Shown here piece by piece: positions 17,066 to 25,674 of a stretch of DNA of 64,000 nucleotides. The stretch's first letter is position 1. Each line of letters opens with the position of its first letter. Location of the stretch: the NCBI RefSeq assembly GCF_003149105.1, contig NZ_QGDS01000002.1:124001-188000 (forward strand), given 5' to 3'. The stretch comes from Faecalicatena contorta. Its GTDB lineage: Bacteria; Bacillota; Clostridia; Lachnospirales; Lachnospiraceae. The notes under the pieces are model-generated. The model saw nothing but the letters and a program-made list of their open reading frames with translations. It searched no databases and was not told where the DNA came from. A program made the position numbers and the translations under genes.

Positions 17066-17223
17066 GTTGAACTCCTTTCTCCTCCTTAGATAAGGGGACG
17101 AGCATGATTTGAGCATGCACTCAACTGTTAATGCAAAAAAATTTAGTTCTCTGAAATACCTTTGCTTTTGGCATAACGACTCGTTGCGTTATGCCAAAAG
17201 CCGGAAATGCTTGGTCGTGAGTG

Positions 17224-17445
17224 TTACGCCTTTTTCATGACAACATGAGGTTCATGCTTCTTGACGATTTTTTCGGCGGTCTTAATAATTTCGTCCATTT
17301 TCCCGTCGTCAGCCTCAAGAACCATCTTAGCCGTCATAGCGTTTACTGTTACGTCCGTTACACCGTCCAACGCCTTGACTTCCTTTTCGATTTTCGCCGC
17401 GCAGTTCGCGCAGTCCAACCCTTCCAATCTGAATGACTTTTTCAT
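17224..17445 (-). CDS. Stand-alone heavy-metal-associated (HMA) domain protein
   Basis: A 73-residue ferredoxin-like HMA domain with the metal-binding loop GLDCANCAAKIE (Cys-x-x-Cys) and the usual helix-strand continuation (EVKALDGVTDVTVNAMTAKM). It lies between the regulator and the ATPase, whose N-terminal HMA domain is missing, so it most likely acts as the separate metal-delivery domain. A strong AGGAGG-type site precedes the ATG. It is 26 bp downstream of the regulator gene. A 158-bp gap with a palindromic stretch (GCATAACG...CGTTATGC near 17170-17193) separates it from the ATPase gene. Confidence 0.88.
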   Translation of the reverse strand: MKKSFRLEGLDCANCAAKIEKEVKALDGVTDVTVNAMTAKMVLEADDGKMDEIIKTAEKIVKKHEPHVVMKKA

Positions 17446-17471
17446 CGTAGTTTTCCTCCTGTAATTAAATT

Positions 17472-17828
17472 TTATTCTGTTACATGGCTTATGCTTTGTT
17501 CCAAAACGATTTTCACATGATCATCTGTGAGAGAATAATAAGCAATCTTGCCGTCTTTCCTGAATTTTACAAGATTTTCTCTTCTCAATGTGCGTAACTG
17601 ATGTGATATAGCAGATTTTGTCATGCCAAGCAAAACAGCTAAGTCACAGACACACATTTCATTGGCATCTAATGCCCATAAAATTCTAACCCTTGTGCTA
17701 TCCCCCACGACTTTCAAAAATTTTGTCAAAGTATTAAAAGTGTCATCTGAAAGCATTTTTATTTTAACTGCGTTTACGATTTCTTCATGTATAACATCAC
17801 AATCGCAAACATCGCTTCTGACAGACAT
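17472..17828 (-). CDS. cadC: ArsR/SmtB-family metal sensor, CadC-like
   Basis: A 118-residue winged-helix repressor. ATG 17828 is chosen because AAGGGAGGG lies 7 bp before it. The N-terminus carries CDCD, and the helix ELCVCDLA-type motif is present (NEMCVCDLAVLLGMTKSAIS), so the Cys pair of the CadC/CmtR Cd/Pb site is in place. The recognition helix KSAISHQLRTLRRENLV follows. It should repress the operon by binding the two inverted operators at 17854-17904 and leave DNA when it binds cadmium, lead or zinc. Confidence 0.92.
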   Translation of the reverse strand: MSVRSDVCDCDVIHEEIVNAVKIKMLSDDTFNTLTKFLKVVGDSTRVRILWALDANEMCVCDLAVLLGMTKSAISHQLRTLRRENLVKFRKDGKIAYYSLTDDHVKIVLEQSISHVTE

Positions 17829-17853
17829 AAATAACCCTCCCTTCGAAATCTTA

Positions 17854-17910
17854 ATTGAGTATTGACTCAACTATATTCTTATTATAATTGAGTCAATACT
17901 CAATTGTCAA
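17854..17910 (-). promoter_or_regulatory. Cad operon promoter with two inverted CadC operators
   Basis: On the minus strand a consensus -35 TTGACA (17910-17905) and -10 TATAAT (17886-17881) are separated by 18 bp. The spacer is an operator-like sequence, ATTGAGTATTGACTCAAT (17904-17887). An exact inverted copy of 17 bp lies downstream at 17854-17870, between the promoter and the ribosome-binding site. Each copy is itself an imperfect dyad. A repressor bound at both would cover the promoter and the start of the transcript. Confidence 0.85.
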
Positions 17911-18146
17911 TGATAATTTGAAATTTGGTTATTTTTTATAAACCTTGAATCTTCACCATCTGTCCAGAAGTTTTGCTTCGGGATAGGCGCAGCAAAACGG
18001 GATTATCGCAGCACTGTCTTTGAGCAAGTTTTGTCGGGGCGCATATAGCTGCTCTGTCTATAGACATAGGCCTTTACTTTGTTCAAGCTGCTATTGCCTT
18101 TGTCCCTTTTACCTCCGCGAATGTACTAATTGATCATCATCCTTTT
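17911..18146. other. Intergenic region, nothing recognised
   Basis: About 235 bp between the cad promoter and the next backbone gene. No open frame with a ribosome-binding site, hairpin terminator or known motif was found on either strand. It may be a 3' remnant of the backbone left of the cargo insertion. Confidence 0.5.
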
Positions 18147-18329
18147 TCATAAAACTGTGATCTGTATTTTAAATGCTCCTGTTCTAACTGCTTCCATCTG
18201 CGGCGAATCGTAGGGTATGTTTCTCTCTGCCAACCGCCGCAGCTTTTCTCTGCGCTTTTCCACGGTCAATCCCAGGGTATAGAGCTTTCCTGCCTGTTTA
18301 ATCAGCTTGGTTTTTTCTTTTGTTGTCAT
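18147..18329 (-). pseudogene. Small ICE protein, apparently frame-shifted
   Basis: A 60-residue frame from ATG 18329 (AAGGAG about 10 bp upstream) starts like a helical ICE protein: TKLIKQAGKLYTLGLTVEKR, REKLRRLAERNIPYDSPQM. After PYDSPQM it turns into EAVRTGAFKIQITVL. The +1 frame of the same bases instead reads WKQLEQEHLKYRSQFYEKG and a stop at 18137, which continues the charged helical character much better. A small deletion or frameshift near 18190 is therefore likely. Function unknown. Confidence 0.5.
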
Positions 18330-18431
18330 GATCATCTTCTCCTTGCTTTTTGTAGGTATATAGCATATACAAATATATTCTACAACCTTACGAATAGCAA
18401 GGGGAAAGAACCGACACTTCATCGAACAGAA

Positions 18432-18461
18432 AAAAAGAACCTCATCACTGAGATTCTTTTT
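18432..18461 (-). terminator. Terminator after the XRE regulator
   Basis: Stem AAAAAGAA-CTCA with TGAG-TTCTTTTT and a short loop; the minus strand ends in a T-run. It sits just after the stop of the XRE-type gene at 18470 and upstream of the frame-shifted small gene. Confidence 0.65.
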
Positions 18462-18469
18462 CTACCTTG

Positions 18470-18799
18470 TCAGGATTTCTTTTCAGGCTCATACATTGCG
18501 TCTATCATCCGCTCCACCATTTTGATCTGTTCAGGATTTAGGTGCTTACACTTTTCAGCAATTCCAGTCAGTGTATTCAGCTCATTCCACTCTATGCTGT
18601 CCTGCACAAAATAATCAAGGGAGCGGTGAAGGACATTCCCGAATTTAATCAGTGTTGAAATGCTGGGCTGATATTTCCCAGCCTCAATCTGCCTGATATA
18701 TACGGCGCTGATATCGCACTCCTGAGCCAGTCTTTCCGAGGTATAATCGGACTCTTTTCTCACGGCGGCCAATCGCATACCAAGTGCCTTTCGATCCAT
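18470..18799 (-). CDS. XRE-family transcriptional regulator
   Basis: A 109-residue regulator; ATG 18799 follows GGAGGTGAGAAG. The N-terminal Cro/CI helix-turn-helix is clear (MRLAAVRKESDYTSERLAQE, CDISAVYIRQIEAGKYQPSI). The C-terminal 40 residues (HLNPEQIKMVERMIDAMYEP) form a helix that often serves dimerisation. Monocistronic, with a terminator at 18432. Probably a repressor controlling excision or transfer, as XRE proteins do in many ICEs; the target cannot be read here. Confidence 0.88.
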   Translation of the reverse strand: MDRKALGMRLAAVRKESDYTSERLAQECDISAVYIRQIEAGKYQPSISTLIKFGNVLHRSLDYFVQDSIEWNELNTLTGIAEKCKHLNPEQIKMVERMIDAMYEPEKKS

Positions 18800-19058
18800 C
18801 TTCTCACCTCCGACCGTGGGCAATACACTACAAGAATATATGTTATTATATTACTCCGATGTTGTTTTTTTTAATAGCGAGCAATAGCATATTTTTATAT
18901 ATGCTATAACCCTACAATAAGTTTGTTCTTTTTCTGTAATAAATATTCTTAGAGTGAGAGGTTCTGGTGGGTCCATCATGAACCGCACCTCGGTTCAGCT
19001 CGCAGACGGAGTATCCCCTTGGCGGGAAATCCGTCTTTTCGCCTTTTTTACAGTTGGG

Positions 19059-19325
19059 CTATTTTTTCAGAATCAGCCGGTTGCTGGTATTGCTGCCATT
19101 CTCCCGGTAGCGAGATTCCTTTTCAATAAGCCCTTCCTTCACCAAATCATTCAGGGCGCGCTTGACGGTGCTGCGGGAGAGCTGCAAGTCGGCGGCTATG
19201 GTCTTGACCGCAGGCCAGCAATCCGAACCTTTTCCCGCACGGTCACGGAGGTAAATATAAACCGCCCTCGCCCGATGGGGGAGCTCATCGGGCGGGGCAG
19301 AATAAATGTGGTTAAAGTAGCTCAT
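19059..19325 (-). CDS. Winged-helix HTH protein upstream-coupled to VirD4
   Basis: An 88-residue protein with a winged helix (VYIYLRDRAGKGSDCWPAVK, TIAADLQLSRSTVKRALNDL, VKEGLIEKESRYR). This is the helix-turn-helix type found in replication initiators and in small regulators of Firmicute conjugative elements. It begins 15 bp after the VirD4 stop, so both are on one transcript. It could regulate transfer genes or bind the element's origin; nothing in the sequence decides this. An inverted repeat (GACGGA...TCCGTC) lies beyond its 3' end near 19003-19035. Confidence 0.8.
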   Translation of the reverse strand: MSYFNHIYSAPPDELPHRARAVYIYLRDRAGKGSDCWPAVKTIAADLQLSRSTVKRALNDLVKEGLIEKESRYRENGSNTSNRLILKK

Positions 19326-19340
19326 GGTTCATCGGCTCCT

Positions 19341-21164
19341 TTACGTTCTGACATGGCTGCGCCGCTTTAGTGGCTCCGCGGGATGCTCCGTCACGGGGGT
19401 GTGGAGCGCACCGGTGCCGGTGGGCGGTTCCAATATCTCCCCGGTTTTCTCATCCACCATCAGGCAGGCTGTGTGCTTGCGGACAATGTTTTCCTCCAGC
19501 GTCTGCTTATCGGCATAGACCACCTTCCGGTGTGCCTTTTCCTCTACAGTATAAGGTTTTCCGAAACGAATGCCCCAATCAAGGAACAGCCGCAGTCTTG
19601 TCCTCATGGGATGAGTACCGGTTTTCATGACGACAAAGTTTCCTTTGGGAATGGATTTCAGTTCGTCCGGCGTCATGAGAGGACGCTCCATCATCTGTAA
19701 GGACTGGCTGGGATCATTCTTTCCACGGCTGATACTGCCACTCATAACGGTACGGCTGCCCAGCGCCTTACTCAGCACCTCGGCAGTCTGGCTGTTTGGC
19801 GCGAAGCCGCCGAAGATGGTATCCTGGCAGTTGTCCACGATAATTTCCGAACCCTCCTTGCCGTAATTTTTTTCAAGCTGACCAAAGGACTGGATAATGG
19901 GGATCATGGAAAGACGGCGGGATCGGCTGGCCGAAAAAATCAGCTCCAGCGATTCAATGGCAGGCAGCGTACCCAGCTCGTCACAGTAAAACATCACCCG
20001 GTTTTTCAGCTTGCCTCCGTTTTCATCAGCTACTGCAAGGATTTCACGGTAGAGTTGCTGGATCATCAGGCTGACCATAAAATATTTGGTCAGATCTTCT
20101 TCGGGCAGCACGATAAACAGCGCAGATTTTTCATTGCAGAATTTCTCCGCGTCAATGGCTGTATCAAAGCAGAGAATCTGCTCCATTTCACTATCCAAAA
20201 AGGAATTAAGTCTGGAGAGCACGGTGGACAGCACCGACGCCATGGCCTGCTCTGCGGAATTGAGGGCAGCTCCCGCAAACCAGCGGGCCTTATGGTCGGG
20301 CGGCAGCTTTTCCATGAGGAGCTGGAACTGGCTTTTGCCCTTTACCTTGCTGGGGGCCAGCAAATCCTGCACCAGCTTAAACACACTGATGATATGGCGG
20401 CAGTCCACCTTTTTCCCATCTACTTTGGTGGGTGGCAGATATTCGGCTATCAGCAGAATGATGGAGGACAGAAGCCCCTCGGCGGCATCATAGAAAAACT
20501 GGTTCTGCCCGTAGTTTTCACCGCTGGCGTTGATGATGGTTTTGGAGATGATTTTGGCGTATTTCTCTGCCTTGGCCTTTGCCACAAGGTTGTTTTCGTC
20601 GGCAAGATACGCATCCATGTAGGTGTTGACCAGCTGGAGCATATTGTTGCCGTCCGAACGGGTAGGATTTCGAAGATCGATGACCGCCACATGGTAGCCA
20701 TAATAGTCACGGGCAATGGCGCCGTAGTTGCGGTAGAGGTCGCCTTTGGTGTCGGTGGTCAGAAAGCTCATGCCGCTGGCGCAGGCATATTCCAGATTGG
20801 GGTACAGGAAGAATGCCGTCTTGCCCACGCCGGATGCGCCGATCATAAGGCAGTGGACGTCGTCGGTGTCCACCAGAGCTGTGACCTTGTTCTTTGCGCC
20901 GATGCTGCCGAGGATAATGCCTTGCTCTGAAACGGCAGGGCGGTTTTCTCCCTTCCGCCACAGCTCCGGCTGAAAGGGAATGTGCTTGTAGATGCTTCTG
21001 ATTTCCTTTTTGGTGGAAAAGCGTGCGGTACCATGTTGGCCGTCGCCTACCGTGCGGGACTTGATTCCGTTTAAGGTATAGTAGTGCGCCAAAAGAGAAA
21101 GGCCGCCGATGACGAGAAACATCACGGCGGCCGCTGCTATTAGGATGTAGACTTGGGATTGCAT
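19341..21164 (-). CDS. virD4: VirD4-type coupling protein
   Basis: A 607-residue type IV coupling ATPase. One N-terminal membrane helix (VYILIAAAAVMFLVIGGLSL) is followed by the family entry HGTARFSTKKEI. Walker A is MIGASGVGKTAFF and Walker B lies in VMFYCDELGTLP; the conserved TDTKGDLYRNYG segment is present. Such proteins hand the relaxase-DNA complex to the secretion channel. Length and order fit the VirD4-like family of clostridial CTns (CD1115 type). The C-terminus (DEKTGEILEPPTGTG) is short and polar. Leftward operon. Confidence 0.93.
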   Translation of the reverse strand: MQSQVYILIAAAAVMFLVIGGLSLLAHYYTLNGIKSRTVGDGQHGTARFSTKKEIRSIYKHIPFQPELWRKGENRPAVSEQGIILGSIGAKNKVTALVDTDDVHCLMIGASGVGKTAFFLYPNLEYACASGMSFLTTDTKGDLYRNYGAIARDYYGYHVAVIDLRNPTRSDGNNMLQLVNTYMDAYLADENNLVAKAKAEKYAKIISKTIINASGENYGQNQFFYDAAEGLLSSIILLIAEYLPPTKVDGKKVDCRHIISVFKLVQDLLAPSKVKGKSQFQLLMEKLPPDHKARWFAGAALNSAEQAMASVLSTVLSRLNSFLDSEMEQILCFDTAIDAEKFCNEKSALFIVLPEEDLTKYFMVSLMIQQLYREILAVADENGGKLKNRVMFYCDELGTLPAIESLELIFSASRSRRLSMIPIIQSFGQLEKNYGKEGSEIIVDNCQDTIFGGFAPNSQTAEVLSKALGSRTVMSGSISRGKNDPSQSLQMMERPLMTPDELKSIPKGNFVVMKTGTHPMRTRLRLFLDWGIRFGKPYTVEEKAHRKVVYADKQTLEENIVRKHTACLMVDEKTGEILEPPTGTGALHTPVTEHPAEPLKRRSHVRT

Positions 21165-21241
21165 GGGGAAAACTCCTTTCGGTTTAGAGGATTTTATGGT
21201 AATATAATCATATATAATAAGGGTCGAGAGAGGTGCTCTGA

Positions 21242-21682
21242 ATGCCTGATTATGAAAAGCCCAATATGATGTTGCCGGTAAGTTTGCATGATGCCAGGCT
21301 TAATCACATCGAAATAGCAGACGATACCATCTGTTTTGTAATAGAGGACGGAATTCGCACGATTCAGGACGATCAAGTGGAACAAACCGGGAAAGCTCAA
21401 ATTCAGTTTCCCAAAGTAGATTTCGATTTCTGCCGGGTTTATTGCACTGGGAAAGACAATCTCCGAAAGCAATGGGATATCCGGGACTTTGCTAAACAGA
21501 TGTGGAACAATCAAATGGTAATTGACATCATTGACGAAACCTACGGTTACAACCAAGCAAAATTCGGCTGCGATATGACGATGGGCGGGAATTGGTTTGA
21601 CTGTGAGATTGAAATCTATCATTTTGGTCTCGTGAAATATTTGTGGGAAGAACAGTGCGGAGAAACGGAGCGGCTACCTTAA
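21242..21682 (+). CDS. Unknown cargo protein in antisense orientation
   Basis: A 146-residue soluble acidic protein read rightward, against the surrounding transfer operon. It starts LPVSLHDARLNHIEIADDTI (after MPDYEKPNMM) and is rich in beta strands (ICFVIEDGIRTIQDDQ, WFDCEIEIYHFGLVKYLW). This resembles small immunity-like or regulatory proteins, but I do not recognise the family. It has its own AT-rich leader with TATAAT-like boxes (21200-21235), a GAGAGAGGTG site, and its own terminator. It is less GC-rich than its neighbours. The inserted gene separates VirD4 from the toprim gene. Confidence 0.7.
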   Translation: MPDYEKPNMMLPVSLHDARLNHIEIADDTICFVIEDGIRTIQDDQVEQTGKAQIQFPKVDFDFCRVYCTGKDNLRKQWDIRDFAKQMWNNQMVIDIIDETYGYNQAKFGCDMTMGGNWFDCEIEIYHFGLVKYLWEEQCGETERLP

Positions 21683-21700
21683 GTGCCGCTCCGTTTTTTA
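21665..21700 (+). terminator. Terminator of the 21242 gene
   Basis: A perfect 10-bp stem (ACGGAGCGGC with GCCGCTCCGT, 10-nt loop) followed by six T on the + strand. It overlaps the last codons of the cargo gene and ends at the 3' end of the converging toprim gene. Confidence 0.88.
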
Positions 21701-22642
21701 TGCCATCCGCATTTCAAAGCCACTCTGCCTTTGCTGTGCCGCTTCCGTTAAGTCGTCATTCCAATCCTTTCCCTGAGACATGAGCTGCTCCGATTCATAT
21801 CCTTTTTCCTCAAGCTGCTGGTTCAGCCGCTCGCTAGCCTTGTGTCCGGCTGCATCGTTATCCAAACATAGTGAGACCTGCCGGAGCTGCGGATACTGCT
21901 CCAGCATCCACACCATCGCCTGACCGCCGACACCGCAGAGGGACACATAGCTGTGTCGCTGCCAGTCCTGCGGATACAGGGTGATAAACGATAGTAGATC
22001 CACCGGCGCCTCAAAAACATATAAATTCCCGCTTTCTCCAATCCAGTGAAAGCTGTGCCGGGGATCGCAGCCATCCACATTTCCTTTAAACGCCTGCCCC
22101 AAGGTGTAAATCCCGCGCTTGTGAGCGTGGCGGGCAATTCCGTTTTCATCCAATCCCACAAACACCGCGTTGTGATATTCCTTCGTGCCATCCTTAGATT
22201 TTTCACAGCTTTCATAGAGGAGCTTCTGCTTTGCAAAGAAGCTGACCACCTCCCGGCCGATGTGCCGGGTTTTTACCAGATAGGCATAGACACGGCGCAT
22301 ATCCGTATGGGCCGGTGGGAGCGCAAAGGGCTTTTTCGGCTCCGGTTCCTTTTGTGAGGATGGCCTGTAGATCTCGCCCTGCTCACCACCCAACAGCAGG
22401 GTCACGGCTTCAGGATAAGAGCAGCCGTAAAACTTCCGCACAAAATCAATGGCATACCCGCCACTCTCTGCGGAGTGATCGTACCACTCATTCCCCCGGA
22501 CGGTGATGCTGTGGTCAGAGGCCAGCCGCTTATCCCGTCCGCTGGGCAGGAGCTTTTCGCCGCGCCGCTGGAGAAAGTCCGCTAAATCCACGTTATTGGC
22601 ACGGTATTTCTGTTCATCTGTAAAATGCACATACACACCCAT
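21698..22642 (-). CDS. DUF3991/toprim domain protein (primase-like)
   Basis: A 314-residue protein. The N-terminal part (DLADFLQRRGEKLLPSGRDK, then VRGNEWYDHSAESGGYAIDF) resembles the CHC2-zinc-finger region of DnaG-like primases but lacks the cysteines. A DUF3991 segment (YLVKTRHIGREVVSFFAKQK) and a toprim domain follow, with the Glu motif in YVFEAPVDLLSF and the DxD-like pair in SLCLDNDAAGHKA. Proteins of this type in conjugative elements are thought to make primers on the transferred strand. The start follows AGGAGG by 5-6 bp. Confidence 0.88.
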   Translation of the reverse strand: MGVYVHFTDEQKYRANNVDLADFLQRRGEKLLPSGRDKRLASDHSITVRGNEWYDHSAESGGYAIDFVRKFYGCSYPEAVTLLLGGEQGEIYRPSSQKEPEPKKPFALPPAHTDMRRVYAYLVKTRHIGREVVSFFAKQKLLYESCEKSKDGTKEYHNAVFVGLDENGIARHAHKRGIYTLGQAFKGNVDGCDPRHSFHWIGESGNLYVFEAPVDLLSFITLYPQDWQRHSYVSLCGVGGQAMVWMLEQYPQLRQVSLCLDNDAAGHKASERLNQQLEEKGYESEQLMSQGKDWNDDLTEAAQQRQSGFEMRMA

Positions 22643-22652
22643 GGCGCACCTC

Positions 22653-22772
22653 CTATTGATGGCGATTGCCGATTCGATGAAAAAATGCCGCCCTTTTTAC
22701 AGGACGGCATTGCTTGGGATATAGATTTTTTAGGACGGGCAGTTGCCCGGTTTTCTTTTTCTGCTTTTTCAT
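22653..22772 (-). CDS. Possible 39-aa basic peptide, tentative
   Basis: An ATG at 22772 with a good GGGAGGA site encodes a very basic peptide (MKKQKKKTGQLPVLKNLYPK, then QCRPVKRAAFF and a stop at 22653). The ORF runs through the terminator hairpin at 22679-22710, which argues that translation, if any, is of a short transcript end. Similar tiny basic ORFs follow relaxase genes in this element type, from memory. Low confidence. Confidence 0.3.
   Translation of the reverse strand: MKKQKKKTGQLPVLKNLYPKQCRPVKRAAFFHRIGNRHQ
22679..22710 (-). terminator. Terminator after the relaxase gene
   Basis: Stem ATGCCGCCCT (22685-22694) with AGGACGGCAT (22701-22710), one mismatch, 6-nt loop, followed on the minus strand by six T. 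It ends the relaxase transcript before the toprim gene. Confidence 0.8.
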
Positions 22773-22791
22773 GATGTTCCTCCCATCGTTT

Positions 22792-25674
22792 TTAGAGTGA
22801 CATGGTCTGCTCGTGATCGTCCCGCGCATGACCCTGCGCCTGCTTTTTCTCCCGAAGCCTGCGCAGGAGCTTGCGATCGGCGCGCTGCCCCGGCGGTTTC
22901 AGAGGCGGAGCGTTATCTGCAAACACACGGCTCATGTGATGCAGGAGCCGTGTTCCCGCCTGCAGGACGGAGGGGTCTTTGAACTCGTCCATATGGTCGA
23001 GAAAAAACTGCGCGTAAAGATTGCCCTGCGCCGCCGATAGGGTAAACCAACGGACGGCAGATTCTTTATTCCTCGGAATATCTTTTCCCATGAGATACAG
23101 CTTGCCGAGAGTGTACTGCGCATATTGATTACTCTGTTCAGCGGCGGCCGTCAGGAATTGCAGGGCAGCCGGAATGTCCTTTTGCACATCTTCTCCCATG
23201 AGGTAAACCTTGCCCAGCCGGTACTGTGCGAATTGGTTGCCCTGACCGGCAGACCGTTTCAGGTATCCCAGCGCCTTGGGCACATCCTTCGGAACATCCT
23301 CGCCCTTGAGATAAAGAACGCCGAGGACATATTCGGCAAACTGATTCTTCCGCTCCGCGGCAAAGGTCAGCCAGCGGATAGCCGCTTCCACATCCTTGAG
23401 GACGCCCTCACCGCCAAGATACAGCTTGCCGAGCCGGTATGCGGCAAAGTCGTTGTCCTGCTCTGCCGACAGGGTATAGAGCCGTGCTGCCTCGGCTGTG
23501 TTCTGCGCAACGTGCTGCCCCTTTTCATAGAGCTTGCCGAGAAAATATGCGGCATAGGGATTTTCAGCCTCCACTGCCTGCCTGAGATAGCCGAGAGCTT
23601 TTTCTACCTCTGGTGTAGATGCTGTTTCATCGGAAAGAATGAGCTTGGCGAGCTGGTAGCAGGCAAAGGGATTTCCTACTGTCGCCGCCTTTTTAAAGTA
23701 TTCCTTAGCCTTGGCTTCATCCTTTTCTGTGCCGACGCTGTTTAAGAGCATCCAGCCCAGTCGGTACTGGAGCTTATCGTCGTGCCCTTTTTCCTCCAGA
23801 AAGACAAAGCCGAGAAAGGCTTCCTTGAAACGCCGGTCAGCTTCCACACTGTTTTTTTCGCAACCGATGCCGTCCCGCAGCATTTTACCAAGCTCAAAGT
23901 TGGCATAGGGAAAATCCTGATCCGCCGAGCGGGTATAGAGGGCAAAGGCGGTTTCATGATTCTGCTCCACACCCTTGCCGTGGTAGTACAGGCCGCCGAG
24001 GGAATACTGCGCATATTTGTACTTCTCGTTTGCAGAAAGAGTGAGCCAGTCCGCCGCTTGTAAATAGTCCTGCTCTGTGCCAAGCCCTGCAGCGACCATT
24101 TTGCCGATGCGGTACTCGGTGTACTTCCAAGGCTTTTCTTCCTCGGCAGCATGAAACACCGCAAGGGCTTTTTCGTACCAGCCATAGGCTGCATCGGCGT
24201 TCGCTTCGCACCCAAGCCCGTCGGCGGTCATACGACCAAGATCATAGAGTGCCAGGGGATTCTCTTTATCCGCTTCTGCGAGGACAAGTTCACGGGCTTT
24301 TTCAAAATTCTGCGGGATTCCGGCATCCTCATCGCCATGCAGATGTTGCTTTGCCAGCTTGTATTCCTCCGTCCACCATGAAGCGGAGGATTTCTCCCTG
24401 CCGGTGGAAGACGGAACGGACGGCGGTTCGGGCACATCCTCCGGCTCGGCGGGTGTGTTGTCCGGCACAGCCCCCATGGAAGGTACATCGTCATCCGGGT
24501 TGGCATCCGGCAGAGCGGTTTCCACAGAGGCCGGTTCCTCAAAGGTTATGACACCGCTGCCAAGGTTCATGGCTTCCTGAATGACCCTATTGCGGATGGG
24601 TTTGAAGTCCTCACAGCGGGAAAGGGGTGGCGGCTCGGAGGGCGTTTCGGTGTAGATAGCTTCGATCCTGCCCCTGACCTCCCACCACAGGCGGTAGGCT
24701 TCTGCAATACGGCTGTCCTTGGCAAGCTCATCCACAATTTCATCCACCACGTTTTTCAGGTCTGCTTTCAGGTAGCCGTACTGTTTTTTGCCGCTGACCG
24801 TTTGCAGACGTTTGGCCAGATGGGTGAGGAGCTGTTCCATGCGCTCACTGACCAAAACGCCGCCCTTCATCTGCCGGATCAGTTCCCCCATGGCTTCGGC
24901 GGCCTGTTCCTTCAGCTCAGCCCGCCGCTGGGTCTTTTCCCCGTACAGCGGAATCAGCTCCTGCCGGAAGATTTCATTCGCCAGAGCGGACTTCATTTTG
25001 CGGATACCCTGCTTGGTAAGGTAGCCCTCCTGCGAATTGGTACTGTAGCAAATCATGTGTATATGCGGGTGGTGCGATTCATTATGAAATGCTGCGTACC
25101 ATTTCAGGTGGTCAGGGTGGATTTTCAAACTCTCGGCCAGTTCCATCGCCTTGGAGGAAAGCAGGGCTCTCCATGCCGCCGCATTTTCAAATCCAAATTT
25201 GCCCGCATCCTCCCGGCGCAGGGAAATAATCGGCGTCCAAACATTGCCGGTGTGGGCAGCCACTTCCTCCGCAACCTGTGACAAAACCAGCGGCGCATCC
25301 CCGGCGGTGAACAGACCATGACTGTCGAACTTTTCGACGCGGGGACGGTTTGCGATGTAATCCAGATATTTTTCCCGGCCGCTGATTTGATCAAGGTTCT
25401 GTTCCAGCGCAATGGAGATAAACTCCGAGGCGTTTCCCCGGTTGGGATTCTCACAGTAGTCCTCGTATTCAAATAATTCTCTGGTATCAGGAAACTCCCG
25501 GAGTATCTGCGCGATCAGTTCCTTTTGCTTTTTGGTGGAGTGCCAGAGCCGGTGTGCACTCTCCATTTTTTCCACGCCGTCACGGGTTGCGATGTATTTC
25601 ACAAGATTATTCAGATGTGCGGCAGTTTGTTTGCCACCCTTGAGATAGGGGCACTTGAGAATGATCCGCGCCAT
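22792..25674 (-). CDS. MobP-type relaxase fused to Sel1-like repeats
   Basis: A 960-residue DNA-nicking relaxase. The first ~300 residues are the relaxase domain: ILKCPYLKGGKQTAAHLNNL, then the metal-binding three-His motif in NESHHPHIHMICYS (~residue 205), with a candidate catalytic Tyr in YIATRDG or near NLVKY. A Pro/Glu-rich linker (~residues 370-440) leads into at least twelve Sel1/TPR-like repeats of ~36 residues (pattern A-x-Y-x-L-G-K-x-Y-x-x-G) up to ~residue 930. Sel1 repeats mediate protein contacts, so they may dock the relaxase to the channel or host proteins. It overlaps the RHH gene by one base. Confidence 0.9.
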   Translation of the reverse strand: MARIILKCPYLKGGKQTAAHLNNLVKYIATRDGVEKMESAHRLWHSTKKQKELIAQILREFPDTRELFEYEDYCENPNRGNASEFISIALEQNLDQISGREKYLDYIANRPRVEKFDSHGLFTAGDAPLVLSQVAEEVAAHTGNVWTPIISLRREDAGKFGFENAAAWRALLSSKAMELAESLKIHPDHLKWYAAFHNESHHPHIHMICYSTNSQEGYLTKQGIRKMKSALANEIFRQELIPLYGEKTQRRAELKEQAAEAMGELIRQMKGGVLVSERMEQLLTHLAKRLQTVSGKKQYGYLKADLKNVVDEIVDELAKDSRIAEAYRLWWEVRGRIEAIYTETPSEPPPLSRCEDFKPIRNRVIQEAMNLGSGVITFEEPASVETALPDANPDDDVPSMGAVPDNTPAEPEDVPEPPSVPSSTGREKSSASWWTEEYKLAKQHLHGDEDAGIPQNFEKARELVLAEADKENPLALYDLGRMTADGLGCEANADAAYGWYEKALAVFHAAEEEKPWKYTEYRIGKMVAAGLGTEQDYLQAADWLTLSANEKYKYAQYSLGGLYYHGKGVEQNHETAFALYTRSADQDFPYANFELGKMLRDGIGCEKNSVEADRRFKEAFLGFVFLEEKGHDDKLQYRLGWMLLNSVGTEKDEAKAKEYFKKAATVGNPFACYQLAKLILSDETASTPEVEKALGYLRQAVEAENPYAAYFLGKLYEKGQHVAQNTAEAARLYTLSAEQDNDFAAYRLGKLYLGGEGVLKDVEAAIRWLTFAAERKNQFAEYVLGVLYLKGEDVPKDVPKALGYLKRSAGQGNQFAQYRLGKVYLMGEDVQKDIPAALQFLTAAAEQSNQYAQYTLGKLYLMGKDIPRNKESAVRWFTLSAAQGNLYAQFFLDHMDEFKDPSVLQAGTRLLHHMSRVFADNAPPLKPPGQRADRKLLRRLREKKQAQGHARDDHEQTMSL

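Noticed and set aside
18987-19035. GAGTATCCCCTTGG, found here and at 7122, as an attachment site
   Set aside because: Shared stretch is 14 bp, in opposite contexts, and one copy is inside a coding frame; too little to support a recombination site.
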